Assembly: GCA_945861125.1 (NCBI GenBank)
Contig: CAMASZ010000022.1
Location: 1 to 11,534 of the forward strand
Source of the DNA: Rickettsia typhi
Lineage (GTDB): Bacteria; Pseudomonadota; Alphaproteobacteria; Rickettsiales; UBA1997
DNA: 11,534 bases
Reading direction: 5' to 3'
Shown here: positions 1-8,158 of the stretch, piece after piece
Layout: each line of letters starts with the position of its first letter
Position numbering within the stretch: the stretch's first letter is position 1
The notes under the pieces: generated by a model
Databases searched by the model: none
What the model was told of the DNA's origin: nothing
The model's input: the letters and a program-made list of their open reading frames with translations, nothing else
Made by a program: the position numbers and the translations under genes

Positions 1-979
1 TAGTTTGTATATTAGATACTTCTTGCCATTCTTGAAAAACTCCTTGTTTTGAGTGTTCCCTATATTTCATTTTTCTAAAATCTAAACCAGAAAATCTTTC
101 ATAATCTCTAAGTGTTCTTGTTTTACCAAGATTAAATTTTTTAACTATATCTTTAATATTATTGCAATTACTTTTTTTAACCATAAAGAGATGGTCAATT
201 ATTTTTTTTGCCTTGTTATCAAAAGATGTTGTTTGTGATCTTGATACATCTTTACTTCTATCTTTAGGTTCAATCCAAAAATGATTAACCACATTTTTAT
301 TATATAAAAAAGTGATTCCTCCATGTGTAAAAATTTTAAGCATAAAAGGAAGTTCGTCAAAGCGTTTTAAGTCTTCAATAAACAAAGATTCATTCATAAA
401 GAAACTATCAAGAAAAATGAAGCACTGATATGGATAAGCGGTACTCAAAGGTTGTTTTATTTTAATAGAATTGTTAGCAAATCCACCAAACATTGGCAAA
501 TAGAATCTAATCCCTAATAAGTAAACTGATTCTGGAAAGTTTGTAATATTATCTTTGGGATTGTAATGATGTGGATAACCCGTAAATAAAACTTTTGATC
601 CTTGATTAATTTTTTTTATATCGCACACTAGAATTTGATCCCAATTTTCTTTAAATCTGGAGTGACTATCTATCATCAAAGTCCATTTTTCATTTTTCCA
701 TAATTTTTGTGATCTATTTCTTGCAAAAGATAATTTTTTGCTTTGCCTATAATCTATTGCATCAATTCTAATTTGATTTTTTCTTGGAAATGGTACTGTA
801 AATAAATGATTATCTTCATCTCCCTTTGTGTCATATTCATGAAATATTCCAACAAAAATATTTTCAGGTCTTTTGGCTTTTTTGAATAAATCTTGTAAAG
901 TGTGTTGTAATTCAGGATCGCGATAGGAAGCAATTTGAACAAATATAGTATCTTCTTTTGTGTAAGAATTTTGTAACAT
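1..979 (-). CDS. GlcNAc-transferase-like glycosyltransferase (3' end outside window)
   Basis: The reading frame is open from the ATG at 979 to the window edge, giving 326 residues without a stop; the C-terminus is missing. The protein resembles the glycosyltransferase family that includes the cytoplasmic Skp1-hydroxyproline GlcNAc transferases of Dictyostelium and Toxoplasma (Pfam 'GlcNAc', PF11397). The family's opening signature appears as IFVQIASYRDPELQHTL (12-28). A conserved middle stretch follows, with SFARNRSQKLW (84-94) and LMIDSHSRF (101-109). In it DSH (104-106) occupies the place of the metal-binding DxD/DSH motif. Further on, DELPFMLKIFTHG (208-220) and NHFW (232-235) match the later conserved blocks. 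There is no signal peptide or membrane segment, so it is probably cytoplasmic or a secreted effector. It lies downstream of ccmC on the same strand, 182 bases away, with a hairpin between. No good Shine-Dalgarno or promoter is visible. The family call is from memory of motifs; the acceptor is unknown. Confidence 0.75.
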   Translation of the reverse strand, partial: MLQNSYTKEDTIFVQIASYRDPELQHTLQDLFKKAKRPENIFVGIFHEYDTKGDEDNHLFTVPFPRKNQIRIDAIDYRQSKKLSFARNRSQKLWKNEKWTLMIDSHSRFKENWDQILVCDIKKINQGSKVLFTGYPHHYNPKDNITNFPESVYLLGIRFYLPMFGGFANNSIKIKQPLSTAYPYQCFIFLDSFFMNESLFIEDLKRFDELPFMLKIFTHGGITFLYNKNVVNHFWIEPKDRSKDVSRSQTTSFDNKAKKIIDHLFMVKKSNCNNIKDIVKKFNLGKTRTLRDYERFSGLDFRKMKYREHSKQGVFQEWQEVSNIQT

Positions 980-1012
980 TATTTTAAGAAATATTTTAAA
1001 ATTTTTATCTTG

Positions 1013-1044
1013 AAAGTCGTGTCGTTCGCATAAGCCACGACTTT
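1013..1044. terminator. Hairpin with 9-bp perfect stem, possible bidirectional terminator
   Basis: AAAGTCGTG (1013-1021) pairs perfectly with CACGACTTT (1036-1044) around a 14-base loop. The stem is flanked by A/T runs on both sides, so it could end minus-strand transcription of the hisS-ccmC operon before the glycosyltransferase gene. It is also one copy of a dispersed repeat (see 1022-1075 and 10229-10256), so a terminator role may be incidental. Confidence 0.5.
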
Positions 1045-1075
1045 TAAAAAAGTTTCGTTCGCATAAGCTACGACT
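1022..1075. repeat. Two direct copies of a 21-bp repeat, 33 bp apart
   Basis: The 21-base unit at 1022-1042 recurs at 1055-1075 with a single C/T difference; both begin TCGTTCGCATAAGC and end ACGACT. The second copy has lost the left arm of the hairpin seen at 1013-1044, apparently by a 3-base deletion (AGTCGTGTCG reduced to AGTTTCG). The unit is richer in G and C than its surroundings. A related copy lies in inverse orientation at 10229-10256. Confidence 0.75.
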
Positions 1076-1102
1076 GAATAAAAAATTTTACTTAATTTAT
1101 TA

Positions 1103-1127
1103 TTTATTAAGTGGAAATGGTATAATA
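1103..1127 (+). repeat. Solo end fragment of a miniature inverted-repeat element
   Basis: This stretch is nearly identical to 7873-7896, the right end of element A. Both contain GTGGAAATGGTATAAT preceded by a TTTATTA run. No partner inverted repeat is visible to the left in the spacer, so this is probably an element remnant. It contains a TATAAT hexamer on the plus strand but no convincing -35 box. Confidence 0.55.
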
Positions 1128-1161
1128 TTGTTGTTCAATCGAGATTTTTATCAACAAAGTT

Positions 1162-1863
1162 TTAATTTTTTTTGGATAATTTTTTATTTATTAGTTCATT
1201 TTTAATTTTAATTAGGCAAATAAAAATTGTATAAAATAAATAAACCAGAAACATTGATATTAAAGGTTGCAACATTGATTGATGAATTGCAATTCCACCA
1301 GATCTTAAGATGCTAGATTTTTGATGTAAAGAGTTCCAATATTCAACTGAAAATTTTATTATTGGAACATTTATAAAACCGACAATTGAAACGATTGCTG
1401 AAATTTTTTCTCCTTTATTTTTATCATCAAAGCTATCAATTAATATTAAATATCCCAAATATAAGAAAAATAATAATAGCATTGAAGTTAATCTTGCATC
1501 CCATACCCACCAAGCTCCCCAAATTGGTTTTCCCCATAAGCTCCCCGTGATTAATGTTAAAAATGCAAAAACACAACCAACTAAAGCTAAAGCACGAGAA
1601 ATTATGTAAAAAAAAGGATTTTTCCAAATAAAAGCTGATATGTTTAGTAAAGCAATAATGCTGTAAATTAGTAACGACATCCATGCCGAAGGAACATGAA
1701 TATACATAATTTTAACTGCATTACCTTGTTGATAATCATAAGGTGAATTAATGATTAATTTGATAGATAAAAATAAAAAAACAAAAAATAAAAAAAGTGA
1801 GATTGGTAGGAAAATTTTAAAATTTTTATCAAAGTTTTTTAATTTAAAAAAGTAAGAAAGCAT
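1162..1863 (-). CDS. ccmC: Haem exporter / cytochrome c maturation protein CcmC
   Basis: CcmC is the inner-membrane protein that presents haem to the chaperone CcmE during cytochrome c maturation (System I). The 233-residue length is typical. The tryptophan-rich WWD motif reads WGKPIWGAWWVWDARLTS (110-127). The two conserved flanking histidines that bind haem axially are seen as H56 (YIHVPSAWM) and H180 (NSLHQ). Hydrophobic segments at about 18-38, 57-77, 90-108, 127-143, 155-170 and 195-217 fit the six-helix topology. It is the last gene of hisS-transglutaminase-ccmC, starting 15 bases after the upstream stop. No ccmD or other ccm gene is adjacent; scattered ccm genes are known in Rickettsiales. 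The ATG at 1863 opens the frame, and no Shine-Dalgarno is evident. Identification is firm. Confidence 0.93.
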   Translation of the reverse strand: MLSYFFKLKNFDKNFKIFLPISLFLFFVFLFLSIKLIINSPYDYQQGNAVKIMYIHVPSAWMSLLIYSIIALLNISAFIWKNPFFYIISRALALVGCVFAFLTLITGSLWGKPIWGAWWVWDARLTSMLLLFFLYLGYLILIDSFDDKNKGEKISAIVSIVGFINVPIIKFSVEYWNSLHQKSSILRSGGIAIHQSMLQPLISMFLVYLFYTIFICLIKIKNELINKKLSKKN

Positions 1864-1878
1864 ATAAAATATTTAAAA

Positions 1879-3219
1879 CTATTGAATAAGAGAAATTTCA
1901 AAATCTCTATTTAATTCAGAATTACTTCCGGTGCTATTAAACTTTACGGTAATATCTTCTTTATTGCTTGCATCTTTAACATAAATATGAGATGAAGAAA
2001 CTTGTCCTGAAACTAGATTCCAAGTAGGATCAACCTGTATCCATTTATTATTATAAAAAATCATATTCCAAGCATGATTTTCAAATTTATTATATTCTGT
2101 ACTTGCAAATCCATTAACAATTAAAGACGGAATTCCTGCAACTCTTGCTAATCCATTATATAAAGTAGCATATTCACTACATACTCCAGATTTAGTTTGG
2201 ATAATTTCAGAAATAGTAAGATTTTTACCAAAATATTTAATATCATATTTTATATAATCATTAACATATCTCCCAATTTTAGCATATAGCGCAATGTTGC
2301 CATATTCAGAGCTATTTCTAATTTTTTGTAAAATTGGCATAAGTATTGCTGATTCTTCTGGATCAACTGATAAATAATTTTGAAAATCTCTTGAAATTTT
2401 TGTAAAATTTCTACTACCAGTATAAATAACAGCTCTATTTTTTATAACAATATTTTGATTTTCCGGTTGTAATTTATATTTTATTAAATCAATACCATCT
2501 TTGTTTTCTCGACTAATTGGAATTATATTTGATGTTAATTTTTGATCTTCAACTTTTTGTCCGCCATTATAAAAAATAATGGGTAAATTTACCTCTAAAT
2601 CAACGGTTGGTTTATCAAATGAAACATTATATTTAACAGTTACATCCCACACATTATTTTTAGGAGTAAATTTTAATATATCTAAATATCCTTCTTTTGG
2701 AGCGATATTTTCGTACAATATTGTATTTTTAGTATTAGTTATATTTTTGTTGAGAGATATTAATTCTATATTATCGGGATATAATATGGTTATTTTTGCC
2801 TTTGCTCCATTAGCGAATTTTGGTATATAGATGGGTTCTTGTCTTAATGTTTGAACAATATTTTTATATTTTTCTTCATAGTTATAATTAATATTTACTG
2901 TATCACCATTTTTTTTAGGGCCAACAAAATCAACCTTTAAAATATTATCTTTAAAATCATAGTTAACGACTTTATTATCTATTAAGACCTGATTTATATT
3001 GATATTTTGTTTTTTATCAAAGCCTATTGAATAAGATTTTGTAAAATAGTTTGGAGGAAGATTTTCAATAATAGCTTTCATTTGAATTGAATATATTCTT
3101 CCTGTTTTTAGAATTTGCGAATCTTCTTTCCAGTCAGTTATTTTAATATCAGCAATTGAGATTGAAACAAAATTGGCCGATATAAAAAGAAATAAAAAAA
3201 GAAACTTTAATAATTTCAT
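1879..3219 (-). CDS. Exported transglutaminase-like (papain-fold) protein
   Basis: The 446-residue protein starts with a short basic region and a hydrophobic run (MKLLKFLFLFLFISA, then FVSISIA). This is a probable Sec signal peptide cleaved after about residue 23, so the protein should act in the periplasm or beyond. Residues 30-265 look beta-rich and I cannot assign them firmly; a DUF3857-like N-terminal domain is possible. Residues 305-400 form a transglutaminase-like core with the catalytic triad in order: Cys347 (SGVCSEYATLYNGLAR), His382 (ENHAWNMI) and Asp397 (WIQVDPTW). Bacterial members are often peptidases or amidases rather than cross-linking enzymes, so the reaction is unknown. The gene lies 13 bases after hisS and 15 before ccmC, so it is very likely co-transcribed. 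The context gives no functional link to either neighbour. Confidence 0.85.
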   Translation of the reverse strand: MKLLKFLFLFLFISANFVSISIADIKITDWKEDSQILKTGRIYSIQMKAIIENLPPNYFTKSYSIGFDKKQNININQVLIDNKVVNYDFKDNILKVDFVGPKKNGDTVNINYNYEEKYKNIVQTLRQEPIYIPKFANGAKAKITILYPDNIELISLNKNITNTKNTILYENIAPKEGYLDILKFTPKNNVWDVTVKYNVSFDKPTVDLEVNLPIIFYNGGQKVEDQKLTSNIIPISRENKDGIDLIKYKLQPENQNIVIKNRAVIYTGSRNFTKISRDFQNYLSVDPEESAILMPILQKIRNSSEYGNIALYAKIGRYVNDYIKYDIKYFGKNLTISEIIQTKSGVCSEYATLYNGLARVAGIPSLIVNGFASTEYNKFENHAWNMIFYNNKWIQVDPTWNLVSGQVSSSHIYVKDASNKEDITVKFNSTGSNSELNRDFEISLIQ

Positions 3220-3232
3220 ATTATTGTAATAT

Positions 3233-4492
3233 TTAGATCTTCCCCTCGAGATAATGAATAAGTAGCTCTCTTTTTACTTTTTGTTCTTTGCTATTATCAA
3301 AATCTTTAACCATTACTTCATTATTTTTTAATTCTTCTTCACCAATTATAACTACGAATCTTGAATTAATTGATGAAGAGCGTTTCATTTGTTTTTTAAA
3401 ATTTCCATCATAAGTAAAATCAGCTGTGAATCCCGCATTTCTAAGTTTACTAACAATTTCAAAAGCTAATTCTTTTTCTTTTTGTGAAATATAATTAACT
3501 GAAATTTTTCTTGTAGAATTGACGATATTTTTATTTTTTGTTAGTAATGATAGTCTTTCGATACCACCAGCAAATCCAATTGCAGGAATTGATTTTTGAC
3601 TCATTTTTTCAATTAATCTATCATATCTTCCGCCAGCTAAAACAGCATTTTGTGCACCTTCGTGCATTGTTGTAAATTCAAAAACTGTTGAAGTATAATA
3701 ATCTAAACCCCTTACTAAATGTTGGTTCACTTTAAATTGAACTGATAGTTTCGTTAGCAAATTTAGAATTTTTTCAAAGCGATCTTTGGCGTTATAAGAA
3801 TAAAAATCTGAAATCAAAGGAGCATTATTGAGAATTTCAATATCATTGTGATCTTTTGAGTCAAGTATTCTTAGTGGATTTTTCTCTAAACGAATTTTTG
3901 AATCTTCAGAAAGATCATTGCGATATTTTGTTAGATAATTTTTAAGATTATTTTCATAATTACTCTTAGTTTCTTCGCAACCTAAGGAATTTATATCTAA
4001 ATTAATTTTATCGATTATGTTTAATTCTTTTAAAATATTGATTGCAAGAAGAATTATTTCAACATCGCAGAATAAATTATCTTCTCCAAATATTTCAAAA
4101 TTAATTTGATGAAACTGTCTTTGTCTGCCTTTTTGGGGGCGATCATATCTAAAAATTGGCCCGTATGAAAAAAATTTTCTTGGTAAAATTTGCATTAATT
4201 CACCATTTGATATAAGGGCTCTAACAACACCAGCAGTGAATTCTGGGCGCAGTGTTAAATAATTATTGGAACGATCTTGAAATTTATAAACTTCTTTAGC
4301 AATGATATCGGAAGTTTCGCCGAGATTGCGCTCATATATTTCGCTAAATTCAAAAATAGGTGTTTGTAATTCTTCAAAATTGTATAGACTGGCTATTTTA
4401 GTAGCACAATTTATGATTTCTTTGAAAATTTTAATATCATCTCCAAAAAGATCTTTAGTACCTCTTACTGGTTGAAGTTTATTATTTGACAT
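3233..4492 (-). CDS. hisS: Histidyl-tRNA synthetase
   Basis: This class II aminoacyl-tRNA synthetase charges tRNA-His in the cytoplasm. At 419 residues it has normal bacterial length. Visible landmarks are the N-terminal QPVRGTKDLFG (7-17), motif 2 FRYDRPQKGRQRQFHQ (114-129), the HisRS-specific loop with catalytic arginine R261 (LVRGLDYYTSTVFEF, 259-273), AVLAGGRYDRLI (283-294) and motif 3 PAIGFAGGIERLSLL (303-317). A C-terminal anticodon-binding domain follows from about residue 328. The motif 2 loop has the usual bacterial form, not the divergent type reported for Rhizobiales, Rhodobacterales and Caulobacterales. It is the first gene of the minus-strand operon with the transglutaminase-like gene and ccmC. 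The ATG at 4492 gives the standard N-terminus; no Shine-Dalgarno is seen. Confidence 0.96.
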   Translation of the reverse strand: MSNNKLQPVRGTKDLFGDDIKIFKEIINCATKIASLYNFEELQTPIFEFSEIYERNLGETSDIIAKEVYKFQDRSNNYLTLRPEFTAGVVRALISNGELMQILPRKFFSYGPIFRYDRPQKGRQRQFHQINFEIFGEDNLFCDVEIILLAINILKELNIIDKINLDINSLGCEETKSNYENNLKNYLTKYRNDLSEDSKIRLEKNPLRILDSKDHNDIEILNNAPLISDFYSYNAKDRFEKILNLLTKLSVQFKVNQHLVRGLDYYTSTVFEFTTMHEGAQNAVLAGGRYDRLIEKMSQKSIPAIGFAGGIERLSLLTKNKNIVNSTRKISVNYISQKEKELAFEIVSKLRNAGFTADFTYDGNFKKQMKRSSSINSRFVVIIGEEELKNNEVMVKDFDNSKEQKVKRELLIHYLEGKI

Positions 4493-4527
4493 CAGCTTGC
4501 GTCTAATTTAAATTGATATTAGGGATT

Positions 4528-4533
4528 ATTATA
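4528..4533 (-). promoter_or_regulatory. Probable -10 box of the hisS operon
   Basis: On the minus strand a perfect TATAAT lies 35 bases before the hisS start, in the context AGTATAATAATCCC. No good -35 hexamer is visible 16-18 bases upstream, so the call rests on the -10 match and on position. The 215-base spacer 4493-4707 separates divergent hisS and lepA and must hold promoters for both. Confidence 0.4.
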
Positions 4534-4652
4534 CTAGGTCTGATTTTTTTGTGCGCAGACTTGATTAATAAATATCTCTTTTGCGGTAAATTTATTTGAA
4601 TATATTGTGGAATTTTGCAAGAATTTTTATAAAATTTACACATCCTTAATTA

Positions 4653-4658
4653 TATAAT
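4653..4658 (+). promoter_or_regulatory. Possible -10 box for lepA-bioA
   Basis: A TATAAT hexamer lies 49 bases before the lepA ATG, within TTAATTATATAATCTTG. No recognisable -35 box is correctly spaced, and such hexamers arise easily in AT-rich DNA, so this is only a candidate. The rest of the spacer holds no ORF or strong repeat. Confidence 0.3.
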
Positions 4659-4707
4659 CTTGAATTTCACTTATCAATTTTAGTTTTATTAAAAATTTTG
4701 ATGTCTC

Positions 4708-6510
4708 ATGAATAATTCCATTTCTTTAATAAGAAATTTTTCAATTATAGCTCATATTGATCATGGTAAATCAACTCTTTCTGATCGTTTAATACAAGAG
4801 TGCGGTGCAATTGAAGAGCGTGAAATGACTTCACAAATATTAGATTCAATGGATATTGAAAAAGAAAGAGGTATCACTATAAAGGCACAGACTGTTCGTT
4901 TGAACTATAAAGCTGAAGATGGTAGTAATTACATGCTTAATTTAATGGACACCCCCGGACATGTTGATTTTGGTTACGAAGTAAGTAGATGTTTAGCTGC
5001 TTGCGAAGGTTCAATTTTAGTAGTTGATTCAACGCAAGGAGTTGAGGCACAAACACTAGCTAATGTTTATCAAGCAATTGATAATAATCATGAAATAGTT
5101 CCAGTTCTTAATAAAATTGACTTACCCGCATCAGATCCAGAAAAAGTAAAAAAACAAATTGAAGAAGTTATCGGAATTGATGCTTCCGAGGCAATTTTGG
5201 TATCAGCTAAAACCGGTATTGGAATTAAGGATACTCTTGAGGCAATTGTAAAAAAATTACCATCTCCACGTGGAGATTTAAATTCTGAATTTAAAGCTCT
5301 CTTAATCGATAGTTGGTATGATCAATATATGGGCGTAATTGTGTTAGTAAGAGTTATTGATGGCGCTCTTAAGAAAGGGCAAAAAATAAAAATGTTAGCA
5401 ACTAAAGCGGTTTATCAAGTTGATTCGGTAGGATTTTTTACTCCTAAAAAATTTTTTTGTGATGAATTAAAAGCGGGTGAGGTTGGTTTTATAAATGCAC
5501 AAATCAAGCAAGTCGCTGATTGTAAAGTGGGCGATACTATAGTATTATCAAATAATGAAACCATATCAGCTTTACCTGGTTTCAAACAAAATCAACCCGT
5601 AGTGTTTTGTGGAATTTATCCAATCGATGCTTCTGATTTTGAAAAATTTCGTGATGCTCTGGCAAAATTACATTTAAACGACGCTAGCTTTGAGTATGAG
5701 CCAGAAACATCTTCGGCTCTTGGCTACGGCTTTCGCTGTGGCTTTCTTGGTTTATTACATCTAGAAATTGTTCAAGAAAGATTAGAAAGAGAATTTGATT
5801 TAGATCTAATAACTACTGCTCCTTCGGTAGTATATAAAATTCATTTACGAGATAGTTCAATTATTGAGGTTCATAGTGCAGCCGAAATGCCAGATCCAAC
5901 AAAAATTGAAAAAATGGAAGAACCATGGATTAAGGCAACAATAATGACTCCAGATAATTATTTAGGAGCGGTGCTTGATTTATGTACTCAAAAAAGAGGT
6001 ATTCAAAAAGAACTATCCTATGTTGGCGAGAGAGCAATGTTAATTTATAGATTACCATTAAATGAAATTGTTTATGATTTTTATGATCGCCTAAAATCTT
6101 GTTCCAAAGGCTATGCTAGTTTTGATTGGCAAATGGATGGTTACGAAGAAAGTCAACTTGCTAAATTAACTATTTTAGTAAATTCAGATCCAGTGGACGC
6201 ACTTTCTTTTATAACCCATAAATCAAGGGCTGAAAGCCGTGGTAGAGCAATTTGCATAAAATTAAAAGATTTAATTCCACGACAAATGTTTGCCATCGCT
6301 ATCCAAGCTGCAATTGGAGGAAAAGTTGTTGCTAGAGAAACAGTTTCGGCAATGCGTAAAGACGTTACTGCAAAATGCTATGGTGGCGATATTACTAGAA
6401 AAAGAAAATTGCTTGATAAACAAAAAAAAGGTAAAAAGAAAATGCGCGAAATAGGTAATGTTGAAATTCCGCAAAGTGCATTTTTGGCAGCCTTAAAACT
6501 TGATGATTAG
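4708..6510 (+). CDS. lepA: Elongation factor 4 (LepA), translational GTPase
   Basis: LepA/EF4 is a ribosome-associated GTPase acting in translation elongation or initiation under stress. The 600 residues match the family length. GTPase motifs are complete: G1 AHIDHGKST (15-23), G2 ERGITI (53-58), G3 DTPGHVDFG (81-89), G4 NKID (135-138) and G5 SAKTG (166-170). The EF-G-like domain region contains [20 protein letters not shown]. The LepA-specific C-terminus has [20 protein letters not shown] and ends [17 protein letters not shown]. The ATG at 4708 gives the usual short N-terminus before the G1 motif; no Shine-Dalgarno is seen. bioA begins 3 bases after its stop, suggesting one transcript. The wording of conserved blocks is typical of proteobacterial, probably alphaproteobacterial, LepA. 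Confidence 0.97.
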   Translation: MNNSISLIRNFSIIAHIDHGKSTLSDRLIQECGAIEEREMTSQILDSMDIEKERGITIKAQTVRLNYKAEDGSNYMLNLMDTPGHVDFGYEVSRCLAACEGSILVVDSTQGVEAQTLANVYQAIDNNHEIVPVLNKIDLPASDPEKVKKQIEEVIGIDASEAILVSAKTGIGIKDTLEAIVKKLPSPRGDLNSEFKALLIDSWYDQYMGVIVLVRVIDGALKKGQKIKMLATKAVYQVDSVGFFTPKKFFCDELKAGEVGFINAQIKQVADCKVGDTIVLSNNETISALPGFKQNQPVVFCGIYPIDASDFEKFRDALAKLHLNDASFEYEPETSSALGYGFRCGFLGLLHLEIVQERLEREFDLDLITTAPSVVYKIHLRDSSIIEVHSAAEMPDPTKIEKMEEPWIKATIMTPDNYLGAVLDLCTQKRGIQKELSYVGERAMLIYRLPLNEIVYDFYDRLKSCSKGYASFDWQMDGYEESQLAKLTILVNSDPVDALSFITHKSRAESRGRAICIKLKDLIPRQMFAIAIQAAIGGKVVARETVSAMRKDVTAKCYGGDITRKRKLLDKQKKGKKKMREIGNVEIPQSAFLAALKLDD

Positions 6511-6513
6511 CGA

Positions 6514-7770
6514 ATGAATTTTATTGATATTGGTTCAAATCATATCTGGCTTCCCTATACACAAATGCTTAATCACTTACCGCAACTTGAATTAAAAAGT
6601 GCTAAGGGTTCTAAAATTGTTTTAAAAAATGGTTCAACTTTAATTGATGGTATTGCTTCTTGGTGGTCAGTTGCTCATGGTTATAATGATCCGTATCTTG
6701 TTAAGGCAATTTGTAATCAAGCTAAAAAAATATCTCACATTATGTTGGCAGGATTTGCCAATGAACCAGCTTATCAATTGGCTTATCGATTATGTAAATT
6801 TACTGATATGAATCATGTATTTTTTTCTGATTCTGGCTCTACTGCAATCGAAGTATCAATGAAAATTGCTTGGCAATATCAAATTAATTCTAATCAAAAG
6901 CAAAAAAATAAATTTATTAGTTTTAAAAATTCATATCATGGCGATACAACTGGAGCAATGTCTCTTGCTGATTTGAATTCTGGAATGCATAAAAAATTTT
7001 CTAATTTTTTATTGCAAAATTTTTGTTTAGAATTGCCAAAAAACGATCAAGATTTAATAATTTTTGAAAATTTTTTAAAAGAAAAGAAAGAAGTTTTAGC
7101 GGGATTGTTTATTGAACCACTTGTTCAGTGTGCTGGAGGCATGAAATTTCATAGTGCCGATATTCTAAAAAAAATTTTTTTAATTTCAAAAAAATACAAT
7201 TTATTATTTATATGTGACGAATGTGCCACAGGTTTTTATAGAACTGGCAAGAAATTTGCTTTTGAACATGCTAACATTAAACCAGATATATTAGTGCTCG
7301 GTAAAGCTTTAACTGGTGGCATGTTAACACTTTCAGCAACTTTAACTAGTAAAGAAATTTATCAAAAATTTTTAGGAGATTCTTTGGATCTTGCTTTAAT
7401 GCATGGTCCAACTTTTATGGGAAATGCTTTAGCGTGCGCCGTAGCAAATGCATCACTTGATTTATTTGAAAAAAATAATTATCAATTAAAAGTAAAAAAA
7501 ATTGAAAATTTTTTAAATCAACAATTAAAAAAATTTACTAAAATACCAAAAGTAAAGAATGTCCGAGTCATTGGTGCAATTGGTGTTATTGAAATTGAAA
7601 CTTCTTGGCAAGAAATAAAATTAATGCGTCAACAATTTATTGAACATGGAGTTTTTTTAAGGCCATTTGCAGATTGTATTTATTTAATGCCACAACTTAA
7701 CATTAAAATAAGTGAATTAAAAAAAATTATTGAGGCAATTGCGAGTATTTTATATAATTTACCAAATTAA
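6514..7770 (+). CDS. bioA: Adenosylmethionine-8-amino-7-oxononanoate aminotransferase (biotin synthesis)
   Basis: BioA converts 8-amino-7-oxononanoate (KAPA) to 7,8-diaminopelargonate with S-adenosylmethionine as amino donor, using PLP in the cytoplasm. The 418 residues fit this class III aminotransferase. BioA-typical blocks are IWLPYTQM (11-18), DGIASWWSVAHGYNDP (45-60), FFSDSGSTAIEVSMK (103-117), SYHGDTTGAMS (140-150), LVQCAGGM (203-210), CDECATGF with PLP-pairing D235, LGKALTGGMLTLSATLT with Schiff-base lysine K264, and MHGPTFMGNALACA (296-309). The WW pair and the MHGPTFMGN block favour BioA over other class III aminotransferases. It follows lepA by 3 bases and is probably translated from the same mRNA. 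No other biotin gene is in the window, so the pathway's completeness cannot be judged. The ATG at 6514 gives the normal N-terminus. Confidence 0.95.
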   Translation: MNFIDIGSNHIWLPYTQMLNHLPQLELKSAKGSKIVLKNGSTLIDGIASWWSVAHGYNDPYLVKAICNQAKKISHIMLAGFANEPAYQLAYRLCKFTDMNHVFFSDSGSTAIEVSMKIAWQYQINSNQKQKNKFISFKNSYHGDTTGAMSLADLNSGMHKKFSNFLLQNFCLELPKNDQDLIIFENFLKEKKEVLAGLFIEPLVQCAGGMKFHSADILKKIFLISKKYNLLFICDECATGFYRTGKKFAFEHANIKPDILVLGKALTGGMLTLSATLTSKEIYQKFLGDSLDLALMHGPTFMGNALACAVANASLDLFEKNNYQLKVKKIENFLNQQLKKFTKIPKVKNVRVIGAIGVIEIETSWQEIKLMRQQFIEHGVFLRPFADCIYLMPQLNIKISELKKIIEAIASILYNLPN

Positions 7771-7774
7771 ACAA

Positions 7775-7899
7775 TTATACCAAATGAAGCTTTATATCCA
7801 TACAGCTGAGGCTTTTTGAAGATTTTTAACCAAAAAAAGATGAAGCTTAATTTATAAATACCCAATTGTATCATTTATTAGTGGAAATGGTATAATACC
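7775..7899. mobile_element. Element A: short MITE-like repeat carrying the shared core
   Basis: This 125-bp non-coding element starts TTATACCAAATG, 4 bases after the bioA stop, and ends GGAAATGGTATAATACC. Its ends are inverted only over about 9 bases (ATTATACCA), weaker than in its neighbours. The core at 7785-7850 aligns well with 10281-10340 in element B; both carry ATACRGCTGAGGC and TTGAAGATTTTT followed by ACCAAAAA. ATGAAGCTT occurs at 7784-7792 and again at 7840-7848. The right end abuts element E through GGTATAATACC. It could end bioA transcription, but no classic terminator is present. Confidence 0.6.
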
Positions 7900-8096
7900 A
7901 AATCCTATTTATAATTCCATATACTAATTTTATATCACGAATATATTAAGTTATAATTGTTCTTTTTACTAATCAAAACACTTAGAAATGACTATTAAAG
8001 AATGTATTTTGTAAATTTGTTAGAACATTAACACCAGAAATTATTAGGAGTATTTATGGGGTTAGTTATATGGAATTATAAATGGGATTTAGTATA
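7889..8096. mobile_element. Element E: MITE-like element with about 30-bp terminal inverted repeats
   Basis: The left arm (7893-7923) begins TAATACCAAATCCTATTT. The right arm (8067-8096) is its reverse complement, ending ATGGGATTTAGTATA; 27 of the inner 29 positions match. The outer part ATACCAAATCC is shared with element B at 10176-10390. The roughly 140 bases between the arms contain no convincing ORF, so it would need a transposase supplied elsewhere. Both ends border TA dinucleotides, which suggests TA-targeting as in IS630/Tc1-type transposition; this is inference. Just outside the right end, AGATGGGATTAG resembles a piece of element B's inverted repeat. Confidence 0.72.
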
Positions 8097-8158
8097 AGAT
8101 GGGATTAGATGTATGTGCGTTTAAAAATTTTAGAATTATGAAAATTTCAACAAAAAAG

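Noticed and set aside
754..942. 62-codon minus-strand ORF inside the glycosyltransferase region
   Set aside because: The glycosyltransferase frame through the same bases carries conserved family motifs and stays open over the whole left edge, so this is an out-of-frame shadow.
1013..1075. Short repeats as a CRISPR array remnant
   Set aside because: There are only two adjacent units with a 12-base interval, hairpins sit in the units themselves, and no cas gene is present. The third copy lies inside a mobile element.
1436..1684. 82-codon minus-strand ORF in another frame inside ccmC
   Set aside because: It overlaps the conserved WWD region of ccmC in a shifted frame and has no family features.
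2579..2830. Plus-strand ORF of 83 codons opposite the transglutaminase-like gene
   Set aside because: It lies wholly within a well-supported gene on the other strand and shows no recognisable domain. Long antisense frames are common in such AT-rich coding DNA.
4541..4562. GTCTG / CAGAC inverted repeat in the hisS-lepA spacer as an operator or terminator
   Set aside because: The arms are only five bases with a loop of more than ten, and it stands between divergent genes where no terminator is needed. The support is too weak to call.
4701..4715. Mini-ORF of four codons (ATG TCT CAT GAA TAA) overlapping the lepA start
   Set aside because: It could be a coupling leader, but such a short frame is likely chance, and no Shine-Dalgarno supports either ATG.
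8051..8096. AGGAG followed by ATG at 8056 as a gene start
   Set aside because: The frame has only 13 codons and runs through the right inverted repeat of element E, so it is best explained by the repeat.
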